DNA of 64,000 bases from Pseudomonas sp. PA15(2017) (GTDB lineage Bacteria; Pseudomonadota; Gammaproteobacteria; Pseudomonadales; Pseudomonadaceae): contig NZ_MSXV01000055.1 in assembly GCF_001945395.1 (NCBI RefSeq), positions 109,044 to 173,043 of the forward strand, written 5' to 3'. Position numbers and translations under genes: made by a program. The notes under the pieces are model-generated. The model worked only from the letters and a program-made list of their open reading frames with translations. It searched no databases and was not told the DNA's origin. This document shows positions 1-8,727 of this stretch, piece by piece (positions within the stretch are counted from its first letter, which is position 1; each line of letters opens with the position of its first letter).

Positions 1-337
1 AGCCTGCCAGGCGGCTGCCACGCCCTGCGGCGCTACCAGCAGGGCTCTGGCTCGCGAGCCGTCGAGCAGCCTGTTCAGTGCAACAAGAATCAAGCCCGGC
101 CTAGCGCCGGGCTTCTTCGTTGGGGCCGTAGCACATATGGGTCGTGCCGCCGCCCGCGATAACGGGTAACCTTGTATCCAGTCGTGACTTATGGGTCATG
201 GATCGCGTCAGCATAGGCACCTGAAAAGTCATCATGGCGCCTTCTTCTTAAATCAAGAAAGCGCGCTGCGCCTCGATCCGCTGACCCGGCACGCGCCTGT
301 TTTGCGTGCCGATCTGAATAGTTTAAGGAGTGTCCGC
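1..337. other. Intergenic region and leader upstream of fabY
   Basis: No convincing gene was found here. The first ~110 bases are open in some frames but give no recognisable protein, so the 3' end of an upstream gene cannot be assigned. A terminator hairpin lies at 92-121. The rest is the fabY leader, ending in an AAGGAG ribosome binding site at 325-330. An upstream in-frame ATG at 191 would add 49 residues rich in His and Arg that do not look like the family, so I treat 191-337 as untranslated. Confidence 0.6.
92..121 (+). terminator. Rho-independent terminator
   Basis: A 9-bp perfect stem (aagcccggc / gccgggctt) with a 5-base loop, ctagc, is followed by cttcgtt. It fits the end of a plus-strand transcript entering from left of the window. 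The stem is nearly symmetric, so it may also work on the other strand. Confidence 0.75.
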
Positions 338-2254
338 GTGAAGTCTCGTTTGCCTGTGATCGTCGGTTTCGGTGGCTACAACGCCGCTGGCCGCAGCTCC
401 TTCCACCACGGTTTCCGCCGTACGGTGATCGAATCGCTGGACGACCAGGCACGCCAGGAAACCCTTACCGGTCTGGCGGTGATGACCAAGCTGGTGCGCG
501 TGGTGGATGGCCGTTACCAGAGCCAGGATGGCGAAGCCCTGTCCCGTGCCGACATCGAACGCCGCTACGGTGCGCAGATTCTCGCCTCAACCCTGGTTCG
601 CCGCATCGAAAAGCAGCACCTGGATCCCGATGCCGCCCACTGGCACAAGAGCATCGCGGTGGGTGGCGAAGCCGGCAGCCTGACCTTCGTCAGCAGCCGC
701 AAGCAGCTGCCCGAGCCCCTGCCGGCCAATTGGTCGGTCGAGGAGCTGAATGGCAACGACGTGCGCGTCACCCTGCATGACCACTGTGAATTCAAGGTCG
801 ACAGCTACCGCGCGCTGCCAGTGAAATCCGCCGGCCAGCTGCCCACCGGCTTCGAACCCGGCGAGCTGTACAACTCGCGTTTCCACCCCCGCGGCCTGCA
901 GATGGCCGTGGTCGGCGTGACCGACGCATTGCGCGCCACCGGCGTGCCATGGCAAACCATCGTCGACCACGTGGCGCCGGACGAGATCGCCGTGTTCGCC
1001 GGCAGCATCATGAGCCAGCTCGACGAAAACGGTTTCGGCGGCCTCATGCAGTCGCGCCTCAAGGGCCACCGCGTCAGCTCCAAGCAGCTGGCCCTGGGCC
1101 TGAACACCATGCCGGCCGATTTCATCAACGCCTACGTGCTGGGCAGCGTCGGCACCACCGGCAGCGTCACCGGCGCCTGCGCCACCTTTCTGTACAACCT
1201 GCAGAAGGGCATCGAGCAGATCAACGCCGGCAAGGCCCGCGTGGTGATCGTCGGCAACAGCGAAGCGCCGATCAACGCCGAGTGCATCGAGGGCTATGGC
1301 GCCATGGGCGCCCTGGCCACCGAAGACGGCCTGCGCCTGATCGAAGGCAAGAGCGATATGGCCCAGGATGAGGTCGACTTCCGCCGCGCCAGCCGGCCGT
1401 TCGGCGAGAACTGCGGCTTCACCCTCTCCGAAGCCTGCCAGTTCGTGGTGCTGATGGACGACGAGCTGGCCCTGCAGCTGGGTGCCGACATCCATGGCGC
1501 CGCCACCGACGTGTTCATCAACGCCGACGGCTTCAAGAAATCCATTTCCGCGCCAGGCCCGGGCAATTACCTGACCGTCGCCAAGGCCGTCGCCGCTGCC
1601 ACTCAGCTGGTCGGTATCGACGCCGTGCGCCAGCGCAGCTTCGTGCATGCCCACGGCTCCAGCACCCCAGCCAACCGGGTCACCGAATCCGAACTGCTGG
1701 ACCGCGTCGCCGCCGCCTTCGCCATCGACAGCTGGCCGGTCGCGGCGGTGAAAGCCTTCGTCGGCCACTCCCTGGCCACCGCCAGTGGCGACCAGGTGAT
1801 CTCCGCCCTGGGCACCTTCAAGTACGGCATCATCCCCGGCATCAAGACCATCGATGAAGTGGCAGGCGACGTGCACCAGCAGCACCTGAGCATCAGCAAC
1901 GTCGACCGCCACGACCAGCGCATGGACGTGTGCTTCATCAACTCCAAGGGCTTCGGCGGCAACAACGCCAGCGCCGTGGTGCTCGCCCCCCAGGTGGTCG
2001 AGCGCATGCTGCGCAAGCGCCATGGCGAGGCGGCGTTCAGCGCCTATCAGCAACGCCGCGAACAGACCCGCGCCAATGCCCAGGCCTACGACGAGCAGGC
2101 GACCAAGGGCCAACTGGAGATCATCTACAACTTCGGCAACGACTTGATCGACGACTCCGAAATCGCCATCGATGACGCGCAGATCAAGGTGCCGGGCTTC
2201 GCCCAGCCTCTCGTCTATAAACAGGATGATCGCTACAGCGACATGCTGGACTGA
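338..2254 (+). CDS. fabY: Beta-ketoacyl synthase FabY (fatty acid initiation)
   Basis: A 638-residue condensing enzyme. In Pseudomonas, FabY takes the place of FabH: it condenses acetyl-CoA with malonyl-ACP to start type II fatty acid synthesis in the cytosol. The thiolase-fold triad is visible: Cys281 in GACATFL, His439 in HAHGSS, and His477 in KAFVGHS. The length matches the PAO1 protein (about 634) and far exceeds FabB/FabF (about 410). The start is GTG at 338, after AAGGAG with 7-base spacing; its product begins VKSRLPVIVGFGGYNAAGR, as FabY proteins do. The cysQ-nudE-yrfG neighbours, also next to fabY in PAO1, support the name, although here an iron-uptake cassette separates them. Confidence 0.9.
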   Translation: MKSRLPVIVGFGGYNAAGRSSFHHGFRRTVIESLDDQARQETLTGLAVMTKLVRVVDGRYQSQDGEALSRADIERRYGAQILASTLVRRIEKQHLDPDAAHWHKSIAVGGEAGSLTFVSSRKQLPEPLPANWSVEELNGNDVRVTLHDHCEFKVDSYRALPVKSAGQLPTGFEPGELYNSRFHPRGLQMAVVGVTDALRATGVPWQTIVDHVAPDEIAVFAGSIMSQLDENGFGGLMQSRLKGHRVSSKQLALGLNTMPADFINAYVLGSVGTTGSVTGACATFLYNLQKGIEQINAGKARVVIVGNSEAPINAECIEGYGAMGALATEDGLRLIEGKSDMAQDEVDFRRASRPFGENCGFTLSEACQFVVLMDDELALQLGADIHGAATDVFINADGFKKSISAPGPGNYLTVAKAVAAATQLVGIDAVRQRSFVHAHGSSTPANRVTESELLDRVAAAFAIDSWPVAAVKAFVGHSLATASGDQVISALGTFKYGIIPGIKTIDEVAGDVHQQHLSISNVDRHDQRMDVCFINSKGFGGNNASAVVLAPQVVERMLRKRHGEAAFSAYQQRREQTRANAQAYDEQATKGQLEIIYNFGNDLIDDSEIAIDDAQIKVPGFAQPLVYKQDDRYSDMLD

Positions 2255-2295
2255 TTGCACCGGCCGACTGGCGGGCGATGAGCATTCCTGCTGCA

Positions 2296-2315
2296 GGTTC
2301 GCTTGCCCGCGAACC
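2296..2315. repeat. Short palindromic hairpin downstream of fabY
   Basis: A 7-bp perfect inverted repeat (ggttcgc / gcgaacc) around ttgccc, in the 298-base gap between the convergent fabY and fecR-type genes. It resembles the short extragenic hairpins common in Pseudomonas. It has no T-tract, so a terminator role is uncertain. Nothing else was recognised in 2255-2552. Confidence 0.45.
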
Positions 2316-2552
2316 GGCTCCTTCGCCTTGAATCATCCATGCTGCACCTGCTCTCTCGTTTCGCGCATCTGCGCTCGAACGACGACTCGATTATAAGCAC
2401 GAACCCTCCGGCAAGTCGTTCGGGCTACCCGCATCGACGGCCAATACCGACTGTTCCGGGTCGTATTGATGCTACCCGCTCGGTTTCATGTGCTGAGGAT
2501 AGCTGGCCGATCAATGCCAGAGAGGTCGACTCACGGAAGCAATCCATCCGTT

Positions 2553-3491
2553 TCAACGGCTGATGAATACCCTGCCAGCGTCGCTGCGCATGCGCAGGTT
2601 GTGACTCTGAGCCAGCATGCTCAGGGCCAACGGCAGATCATCGACAGGGAAGACGCCTGAAATACGCAGATCAGCGATGACCGGATCACAGTCAAGGACT
2701 TGGTCGCTGTAACGCATCAGCTCCTGACCCCATTGCTGCAACGACATGTCATCGGCTACTAGTAGCCCGTTACGCCAGGCCAACTGGGCGGCCACAACTC
2801 CCTCGATGGCGCCGAACCGGTCGCGGGTGAAACGCAGCTGCCCGGCTCGAACGGTGACGTGGCTTTCAACAGCTTCAAGGTGAACGCGTACCGCGCCCTC
2901 ATACACCGCAAGCTGAGTCTCTTGTAAGAGCTGACGAACACTGAATGCCGTACCTAGGGCCTGCATCCGGCCTTGGGCAGTGCGCACCCACAACGAGCGC
3001 GATGAGCGTTTTGCATCGGTTGCAGTGGCAAGGTAGATCTCTCCTTGCTCCAGATGCAGCAGGCATTGCTCGGCAGCGAAGCGAATATGCAGCACGGTAT
3101 TGCTGTTGAGAGATAGCTGAGTGCCATCCACCAACTGTATCTCTCGTCGCTCGCCCAAGGCAGTCAGGTAAGTGCTACCTACCGAGGCCCTTTGCCAGCC
3201 CCACCAGCCCAACGGGGCCGCACCGAGCAGGATGAGTAAACCTCGCAACACGTCTCGACGGCTTCTAGGCGAAGGGCGCGACAATGTCTGGGAGGCCAAT
3301 CCCGATGGAAGAGAGCCCAACCGCGACAGCAGGCGCTGTGCACGCCGCCAGGCCCGCTCGTGTTGTGGGTCGCTACGACGCCAACTCTCCAGCTCTGCCT
3401 GTTGCGCAGAGGTCAACGGCGCATCCTGCATCAGCAACAGCCATGAGGCAGCCCGGGCCAATACGGACTGAGCGATAGGTTCCTCACTCAT
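2553..3491 (-). CDS. FecR-family anti-sigma / sigma-regulator protein
   Basis: A 312-residue inner-membrane signal transducer. It has an N-terminal cytoplasmic sigma-binding domain (about residues 10-70, ending in the Trp/Arg-rich ESWRRSDPQHERAWRRAQ segment), one membrane span (about 80-98, LRGLLILLGAAPLGWWGW), a periplasmic FecR domain (about 105-210), and a C-terminal STN-like domain that would contact the receptor's N-terminus. It overlaps the upstream ECF sigma gene by 8 bases, implying coupled translation. In this family, ligand-loaded receptor signals through FecR to release the sigma factor. The divergent TonB receptor is the obvious partner. The signal identity is inferred only. Confidence 0.88.
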   Translation of the reverse strand: MSEEPIAQSVLARAASWLLLMQDAPLTSAQQAELESWRRSDPQHERAWRRAQRLLSRLGSLPSGLASQTLSRPSPRSRRDVLRGLLILLGAAPLGWWGWQRASVGSTYLTALGERREIQLVDGTQLSLNSNTVLHIRFAAEQCLLHLEQGEIYLATATDAKRSSRSLWVRTAQGRMQALGTAFSVRQLLQETQLAVYEGAVRVHLEAVESHVTVRAGQLRFTRDRFGAIEGVVAAQLAWRNGLLVADDMSLQQWGQELMRYSDQVLDCDPVIADLRISGVFPVDDLPLALSMLAQSHNLRMRSDAGRVFISR

Positions 3492-4014
3492 CGGTCATCT
3501 GAGCCAGACATGCCACGTAGCCCTCACGGACGTACTTCTTCACCGTCGGCAGGGCGATATTCAAGGCCCGAGCGATGTCTTTCTGCTTCATGCCATCGAG
3601 GTTCGCCATCAAGAAGGCTTGCCGGACTCGCGGTCGCAACGCATCGAGCAGGGCATCTATCTCGTGCAATGTCTCGAGAATGACGCTCTGCTGTTCCGGC
3701 GACGGATGATTCATTGCAGGTACCAGCTTCAGGGCGTCAAGCCATGCCTGCTCCAGTGAATGACGCCGTCGCCAACCGACCAGCACGCAGTTGGCAATGC
3801 AGGTCAGGTAGGCCCGTGGTTGACGTAGGGCTTCGGGTTGCAGCGGGCTACGACTGTCGAGTATTCGGACAAAGACATCCTGTGCCAGATCATCGGCCAC
3901 GTCGCGCCCCCAGGATCGAAGGCGATAGGCCAGCCAACCGCGCAACCAGGCATGGTGTTCCCGATACAACGCTGCAACGCAGCGAGAGGAGACACTTATG
4001 TTGGATGAGTTCAT
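3484..4014 (-). CDS. ECF sigma factor, FecI (iron starvation) type
   Basis: A 176-residue sigma-70 family factor. Region 2 lies at about residues 14-80 (YREHHAWLRGWLAYRL, then DDLAQDVFVRIL). Region 4 lies at about 115-170 and contains the DGMKQKDIARALNI helix-turn-helix. It would direct RNA polymerase to the divergent receptor promoter under control of the FecR protein encoded immediately downstream. No strong ribosome binding site precedes the ATG at 4014. A Fur box sits 34 bases upstream, so expression is probably repressed by Fe-Fur. No close named relative was identified. Confidence 0.9.
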   Translation of the reverse strand: MNSSNISVSSRCVAALYREHHAWLRGWLAYRLRSWGRDVADDLAQDVFVRILDSRSPLQPEALRQPRAYLTCIANCVLVGWRRRHSLEQAWLDALKLVPAMNHPSPEQQSVILETLHEIDALLDALRPRVRQAFLMANLDGMKQKDIARALNIALPTVKKYVREGYVACLAQMTDE

Positions 4015-4047
4015 AGCAGCAACGATTCGAAAGACAAATAATCAATC

Positions 4048-4066
4048 AATAATGATTATCATCTGC
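4048..4066. promoter_or_regulatory. Candidate Fur box
   Basis: A 19-base window centred on 4057 contains the perfect 5+1+5 palindrome ATGAT-T-ATCAT, flanked on the left by AATA. It matches the core of the Fur consensus GATAATGATAATCATTATC. It lies between the divergent ECF sigma gene (start 4014) and TonB receptor gene (start 4184), where it could repress the sigma gene when iron is sufficient. Confidence 0.75.
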
Positions 4067-4183
4067 AAATCGACTATACGCCAGAAAAAATTCCTACCCG
4101 CGATATACCTTTTCGTCACTCATGCGACAGAGAGGGTGTAAGCCCGCAGTCATCGGGCGCAACTCCCTACTCCTGAGATAAGC

Positions 4184-7114
4184 ATGCCCATACCACATCG
4201 GCTTCACCCAATTTCACGCCCCTTGCAACGTCCGTCTGCGATCAGCCTGGCCGTGCATTGCGCATTGCTTGGCTGTCTGGTGGCGATGGACCTGCCACTC
4301 GCCCTGGCCGAAGACAACAACGCCATAGCAGCAGCGCAGAGGGATGATGCCCTACTGCACGACTACAACATTGCGCAGGGCGAGCTGGGCACTGCGCTTA
4401 GCGACTTCGCCCGCCAGTCTGGGTTCCTGCTGTCCTATGACGCCGAGTTGACCCGCGGACGCACCGCTGCAGCACTCAAGGGGCGCTATAGCGAGCAGCA
4501 GGGCGCACGGCTGTTGCTGGTCAACACCGGCTTGCAGCTACTACCGACTTCACGCGGCGTCTATGTGCTTACGCCTCGGCAGCAGCCGGCGCAAACGGCT
4601 AGCGAACTGACGCCAACGCTGGTCGAGTCGACCCAGCTGCTCGACATGCAGCTAGAGGCCTACCGCGCCCCACGCTCGACGGTGCACCTGTCACGCGAAG
4701 ACCTCGATCGCTTTAGCACCGTCTCGGTGGGCGACATGCTCAAGGGCGTAGCCGGTGTCCAGGTGGGTGACAGCCGCAACGGCGGCGCGCTGGATGTCAA
4801 CATCCGCGGTATCCAGGGGCAGAGTCGAGTGGCGGTCAGGGTCGATGGCTCGGAGCAGGCGCTGAATGTCTACCGCGGCTACGCCGGCACTCAGCAGCGC
4901 AGCTACATCGACCCCGACCTGATCAGCAGCGTCACCGTGACCAAGGGCCCCAGCACCCGTTCGGGAGCGATCGGCGGCTCGGTGGAGATGAAGACCATCG
5001 GCGTCGATGACATTCTGCTCGATGGCAAGGACGTCGGCGTACGCCTGACCGGCAACCTGTGGAACAACGGCGCGGAGCCCGAGCAGCGCAACCGCAACGC
5101 CAAGGACGAGGACCTGAGAGCTGTGCCGCGCGACGAACGCGGCAGCCTGTTCGGCTCCAAGGCTGAGTCCGGCAGCGCTGCCTTCGCCTACGCCCATGAA
5201 CGCTTCGACCTGGTGGCGGCCTATGCGCGCCGCAACCAGGGCAACTATTTCTCCGGCAAGAAGGGCCTGGACAGCTACCGGCTCTACGACCGCCACGGTA
5301 AAGAGCAACCCAGCGTCGCCAATACCTACAACGCCGGCGGGGAGGTGCTCAACTCGTCGCTCGAGACCGACTCTTACCTGCTCAAGACCACCTGGCGATT
5401 GGCCGACGAGCATACCTTGGATCTGGGTTACCGCCGCTTCGACGGACACATGGGCGAGATCATGCCGTCGGATATCTTCCGCTCCGGTACCGGCGGCATC
5501 TACCAGTATCCCACCAGCGAAATCCAGATCGACACCTACACCGCGCGTTACCACTACCAGCCCGAGGAAAATCCATGGGTGGACCTCACCAGCAGGCTAT
5601 GGATGACCGACTCGAAAACCAGTACCTTGAGCGCGGCCTGGTTGGCGCCAAAATCGCAGCTGTTCCGCACAGACCGCGCTTGGAGCCGCCAAGACAACCG
5701 CCGCATTGGCGGCGACCTGAACAACGTTTCACGCCTCGCCACCGCCCATGGAAGTTTCAAGCTCGACCTGGGCGGTGCCTTCCAGCTCGAGGACCTGCAA
5801 CCGCAGAAGAAAGTAGTCTCCACCCAGCACGACATCAACGCCAACCGCATGTTGCACGACGCGTCGCGTCAGGAATTCAGCGTCAACGGCAACCTGGCGT
5901 ACAAGCCCACCGACGCGGTGACGCTGTGGGGCGGAGGTCGCTATGCCCACTACCAGACCAAGGACCACACTGTGCTGGCCGAGGCGCGCTTCGAGGAGCT
6001 GGAAATGCGCTGGATCAACGCCAGCAGCCCGGGACATTGGGGCAACATGATGTGGTTGCCCGACCAGAACGGCCAGTACACAGACGCTACCGACCCACGC
6101 CTGAACAACGGCATCGTCTTCGAGGACAGCAACGAGCCGTTCAATGGCGTGCCGTTTAACGAGTCCGGCGCGACCAACGTGGTGGTCCATCCTGAAGACG
6201 TCATCGACGTAGTCACCGGCTACGACTACACCCCACAGGGCAAGAGCAGCGGCGGTGGCTTCTCACCGGCCTTCGGCATCAATGTCGAGTTCCTGCCGGA
6301 TACCTTCGCCTATGCTTCCTACACGCAGGGGCTGCGTCTACCATCGCTGTTCGAAACCAGCCAGGGCACCCACCAGGTCACCCCTGGCAAGCACCTCAAG
6401 CCCGAGCGCTCGCGCAGTTGGGAAGTGGGCGTGAGTGCCTTGCGTAGCGACCTGTTGACCCCAGGCGACGAGGCGTCAGCAAAGCTGGCCTGGTTCGACA
6501 ACGACATCAAGAACTACATCACCCGCTACTACGACCCAAGTCCGGGCCTGTGGGGACAGATGACCTTCAGCAATACCGACAGCTTCCGCACCCGCGGCCT
6601 GGAGCTGCAGTCGCGCTACGATGCCGGGCGTGCGTTCGCCGACGTCTCGGCCACCTACTACCTGATGACCGAGACCTGCGACGCGGCCTTCGCCGCCAAA
6701 CTGCGCGCCAGCGCCAATCGCTACCAACGCACCCAGGACACCCCGGACTGCACACCGGGCAGCTATATGGGCTCGTACACCAATACTCAGAACCCGCCTC
6801 GCTTCTCGGCCAATCTGCTCGGCGGGATGCGCTTCTTCAACGAGGCGCTCACCATGGGCGGGCGCATGACCTACAGCTCGGGACCAACAGCCCAGATAGA
6901 CAAGCCCTGGCAGACCGGCGCGACCACATCGCAGATCGACTACCGCTCGGTGACGTTGTTCGACCTGTTCCTCAAGTACAACCTGCTGGAGCACACCGAG
7001 CTGAATGTGTCGGTGCAGAACCTGACGGATCGATACTACCTGGACCCGCTGGCACAGAGCTTCATGCCGGCACCGGGGCGGACCTGGCGGCTAGGAGTGG
7101 TAAGCCGGTTCTGA
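4184..7114 (+). CDS. TonB-dependent outer-membrane receptor with signalling domain (probable heme/hemophore type)
   Basis: A 976-residue TonB-dependent transducer. A signal sequence (about 1-42) precedes an STN signalling domain (about 55-130, YNIAQGELGTALSDFARQ through SRGVYVLTPR), a plug domain (about 165-270, with LSREDLDRFS and VTKGPSTRSG), and a beta-barrel ending in the aromatic C-terminus RLGVVSRF. Barrel segments such as GLRLPSLFETSQG...LKPERSRSWEVG and the final DPLAQSFMPAPGRTWRLG recall HasR/HxuA-type heme or hemophore receptors. That substrate is a guess; a siderophore cannot be excluded. The divergent sigma/anti-sigma pair and the STN domain indicate cell-surface signalling. No TonB or ABC permease genes lie nearby. 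Confidence 0.9.
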   Translation: MPIPHRLHPISRPLQRPSAISLAVHCALLGCLVAMDLPLALAEDNNAIAAAQRDDALLHDYNIAQGELGTALSDFARQSGFLLSYDAELTRGRTAAALKGRYSEQQGARLLLVNTGLQLLPTSRGVYVLTPRQQPAQTASELTPTLVESTQLLDMQLEAYRAPRSTVHLSREDLDRFSTVSVGDMLKGVAGVQVGDSRNGGALDVNIRGIQGQSRVAVRVDGSEQALNVYRGYAGTQQRSYIDPDLISSVTVTKGPSTRSGAIGGSVEMKTIGVDDILLDGKDVGVRLTGNLWNNGAEPEQRNRNAKDEDLRAVPRDERGSLFGSKAESGSAAFAYAHERFDLVAAYARRNQGNYFSGKKGLDSYRLYDRHGKEQPSVANTYNAGGEVLNSSLETDSYLLKTTWRLADEHTLDLGYRRFDGHMGEIMPSDIFRSGTGGIYQYPTSEIQIDTYTARYHYQPEENPWVDLTSRLWMTDSKTSTLSAAWLAPKSQLFRTDRAWSRQDNRRIGGDLNNVSRLATAHGSFKLDLGGAFQLEDLQPQKKVVSTQHDINANRMLHDASRQEFSVNGNLAYKPTDAVTLWGGGRYAHYQTKDHTVLAEARFEELEMRWINASSPGHWGNMMWLPDQNGQYTDATDPRLNNGIVFEDSNEPFNGVPFNESGATNVVVHPEDVIDVVTGYDYTPQGKSSGGGFSPAFGINVEFLPDTFAYASYTQGLRLPSLFETSQGTHQVTPGKHLKPERSRSWEVGVSALRSDLLTPGDEASAKLAWFDNDIKNYITRYYDPSPGLWGQMTFSNTDSFRTRGLELQSRYDAGRAFADVSATYYLMTETCDAAFAAKLRASANRYQRTQDTPDCTPGSYMGSYTNTQNPPRFSANLLGGMRFFNEALTMGGRMTYSSGPTAQIDKPWQTGATTSQIDYRSVTLFDLFLKYNLLEHTELNVSVQNLTDRYYLDPLAQSFMPAPGRTWRLGVVSRF

Positions 7115-7199
7115 GCGCCAAAGCTGTGAACACCGAAGGGACGGATGTTGCATTCGTTGCCACCCCCAGCGCTGTGCAGGATCAGGCCCGAATGGACAC

Positions 7200-8030
7200 C
7201 TAGCTACCCGAACCCAGGCGCCCTGCTTCCTCGAGCACAAGCTCACGCCACTCGGTCTGCGCCGGCAACGCCAGGAAGAACGGGTTGAGCAACGACTCGC
7301 GAGCTTCGTAGCGCAGCGGCTCGCCCTGCAGCGTCAGCACCACGCCGCCTGCGCCTTCCAGCACGCCCTGCGCCGCCGCGGTGTCCCATTGCGAGGTGGG
7401 CGCCAGGCGCGGGTAGAAGTCGGCGCTGCCTTCGGCCAGTTGGCAGAACTTCAGGGAACTGCCGACGCTGACCCGCTCGATCTCGCCGAAACGGGCCACC
7501 AGCGCGGCCAGCAACTGCTCCTGGAGGGCGCTGCCATGGCGGCGGCTGGCGACTACCGTCAGGCCAGCGGCTGGCGCTTCACGCATGGTGATCGCCTGCG
7601 GCTGCTTACCCGGCTCGATCCGCCAGGCGCCGAACGCGCGGCCACCGTGATAGATCACGCCCGTGGCAGGAATGCCGACCACGCCGAAGACCACTTCGCC
7701 GTGTTCGATCAACGCCACGTTGACGGTGAATTCCTCGCTGTCGGCGATGAACTCCTTGGTGCCGTCCAGCGGGTCGACCAGCCACCAGCGCGACCAGCCG
7801 GCCCGCTCGCCCAGGGCAATATCGGCATCTTCCTCGGACAACACGGGAATGCTCGGCTCCAGCGCCAGCAGGCCCTCGGCCAGGATGCCGTGGGCGGCCA
7901 GGTCGGCGGCGGTGACCGGCGAGGCATCGGCTTTTTCCACCACCTGCACGCCCTGACGCCAGAACGGCAGGATGGCCGCGCCAGCGCGCTGCACCAGATC
8001 CAGCACGCCAGGCAGTAACGGATGACTCAT
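7200..8030 (-). CDS. cysQ: 3'(2'),5'-bisphosphate nucleotidase CysQ
   Basis: A 276-residue inositol-monophosphatase-superfamily enzyme that removes the 3'-phosphate from PAP (and PAPS), recycling the by-product of sulfate reduction. Metal-binding motifs are visible: SEEDADI, the DPLDGTKEF signature (about residues 88-96), and QWDTAAAQGVLE near residue 213. Length is typical of CysQ. Its ATG overlaps the nudE stop by four bases (ATGA), so the two are co-translated. The 3' end converges on the TonB receptor gene across an 85-base gap that holds no feature I recognise. Confidence 0.93.
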   Translation of the reverse strand: MSHPLLPGVLDLVQRAGAAILPFWRQGVQVVEKADASPVTAADLAAHGILAEGLLALEPSIPVLSEEDADIALGERAGWSRWWLVDPLDGTKEFIADSEEFTVNVALIEHGEVVFGVVGIPATGVIYHGGRAFGAWRIEPGKQPQAITMREAPAAGLTVVASRRHGSALQEQLLAALVARFGEIERVSVGSSLKFCQLAEGSADFYPRLAPTSQWDTAAAQGVLEGAGGVVLTLQGEPLRYEARESLLNPFFLALPAQTEWRELVLEEAGRLGSGS

Positions 8031-8593
8031 CGGCTCAGCTCCCCGCGCTGTTCCAGGAGGTCACGCACGAGATAAAGGGCCGCCAGGGCGCGGCCTTCGC
8101 TGAACTGCGGGTGCTGGATCAGCGCGGACAGTTCGCGCAGGCTGACCTTGTCGACCCGCAGCGGCTCAGGCTCATCGCCTGGCAGGCTCTGTGGATAAAG
8201 ATCGCGGGCCAGCACCACCTGGATCTTCTGGCTCATGTAACCCGGCGACAGGCTCAGCTCGGTCAGGTACTCGAGGCGACGGGCGCCGAAGCCGGCCTCT
8301 TCCTGCAATTCGCGATTGGCGGCATCGAGCACGTCTTCGTTTGGCTCGATCAGGCCCTTGGGCAGTGACAGCTCGTATTCGCCGGTGCCGCCGCAGTATT
8401 CCTCGACCAGCAGCACGTGTTCGTCATCGGCCATGGCCACGATCATCACCGCGCCATGGCCGGTGCCACGCCCGACCAGCCGTTCATAGGTGCGCTCGGC
8501 GCCGTTGCTGAAGCGCAACTGGATCTCCTCGACACGGAACAGGCGGCTGCTGGCGACGATCTCGCGGGCGGTGATGGTAGGTTTCTGACGCAT
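8027..8593 (-). CDS. nudE: ADP-compounds hydrolase NudE (Nudix)
   Basis: A 188-residue Nudix hydrolase acting on ADP-ribose, NADH and Ap3A-type dinucleotides. The full Nudix box is present around residues 80-102: GLIEPNEDVLDAANRELQEE followed by AGF. It is the first gene of the nudE-cysQ pair and is divergent from the HAD nucleotidase gene. This nudE-yrfG pairing is also conserved in E. coli, which supports the name over other Nudix families. Confidence 0.92.
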   Translation of the reverse strand: MRQKPTITAREIVASSRLFRVEEIQLRFSNGAERTYERLVGRGTGHGAVMIVAMADDEHVLLVEEYCGGTGEYELSLPKGLIEPNEDVLDAANRELQEEAGFGARRLEYLTELSLSPGYMSQKIQVVLARDLYPQSLPGDEPEPLRVDKVSLRELSALIQHPQFSEGRALAALYLVRDLLEQRGELSR

Positions 8594-8727
8594 GGGTGAG
8601 TCCTGCTGCTGGGCTGACCGGAACGGTTATCATACCGCGCCTGCCCTGATTGTCTGCGTCCTCGCCGTAGCATTTGACGACCTGCAGGCAGCGTACTGCC
8701 ATTTACCGTTTGGAGAGTTGCCTCGCC

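Noticed and set aside
1..110. 3' end of an upstream gene such as arcC
   Set aside because: Frames are open but the translations do not resemble a carbamate-kinase C-terminus or anything else I recognise.
191..337. N-terminal extension of FabY from an upstream ATG
   Set aside because: The GTG at 338 has an AAGGAG site and gives the family N-terminus; the 49 extra residues look like untranslated leader.
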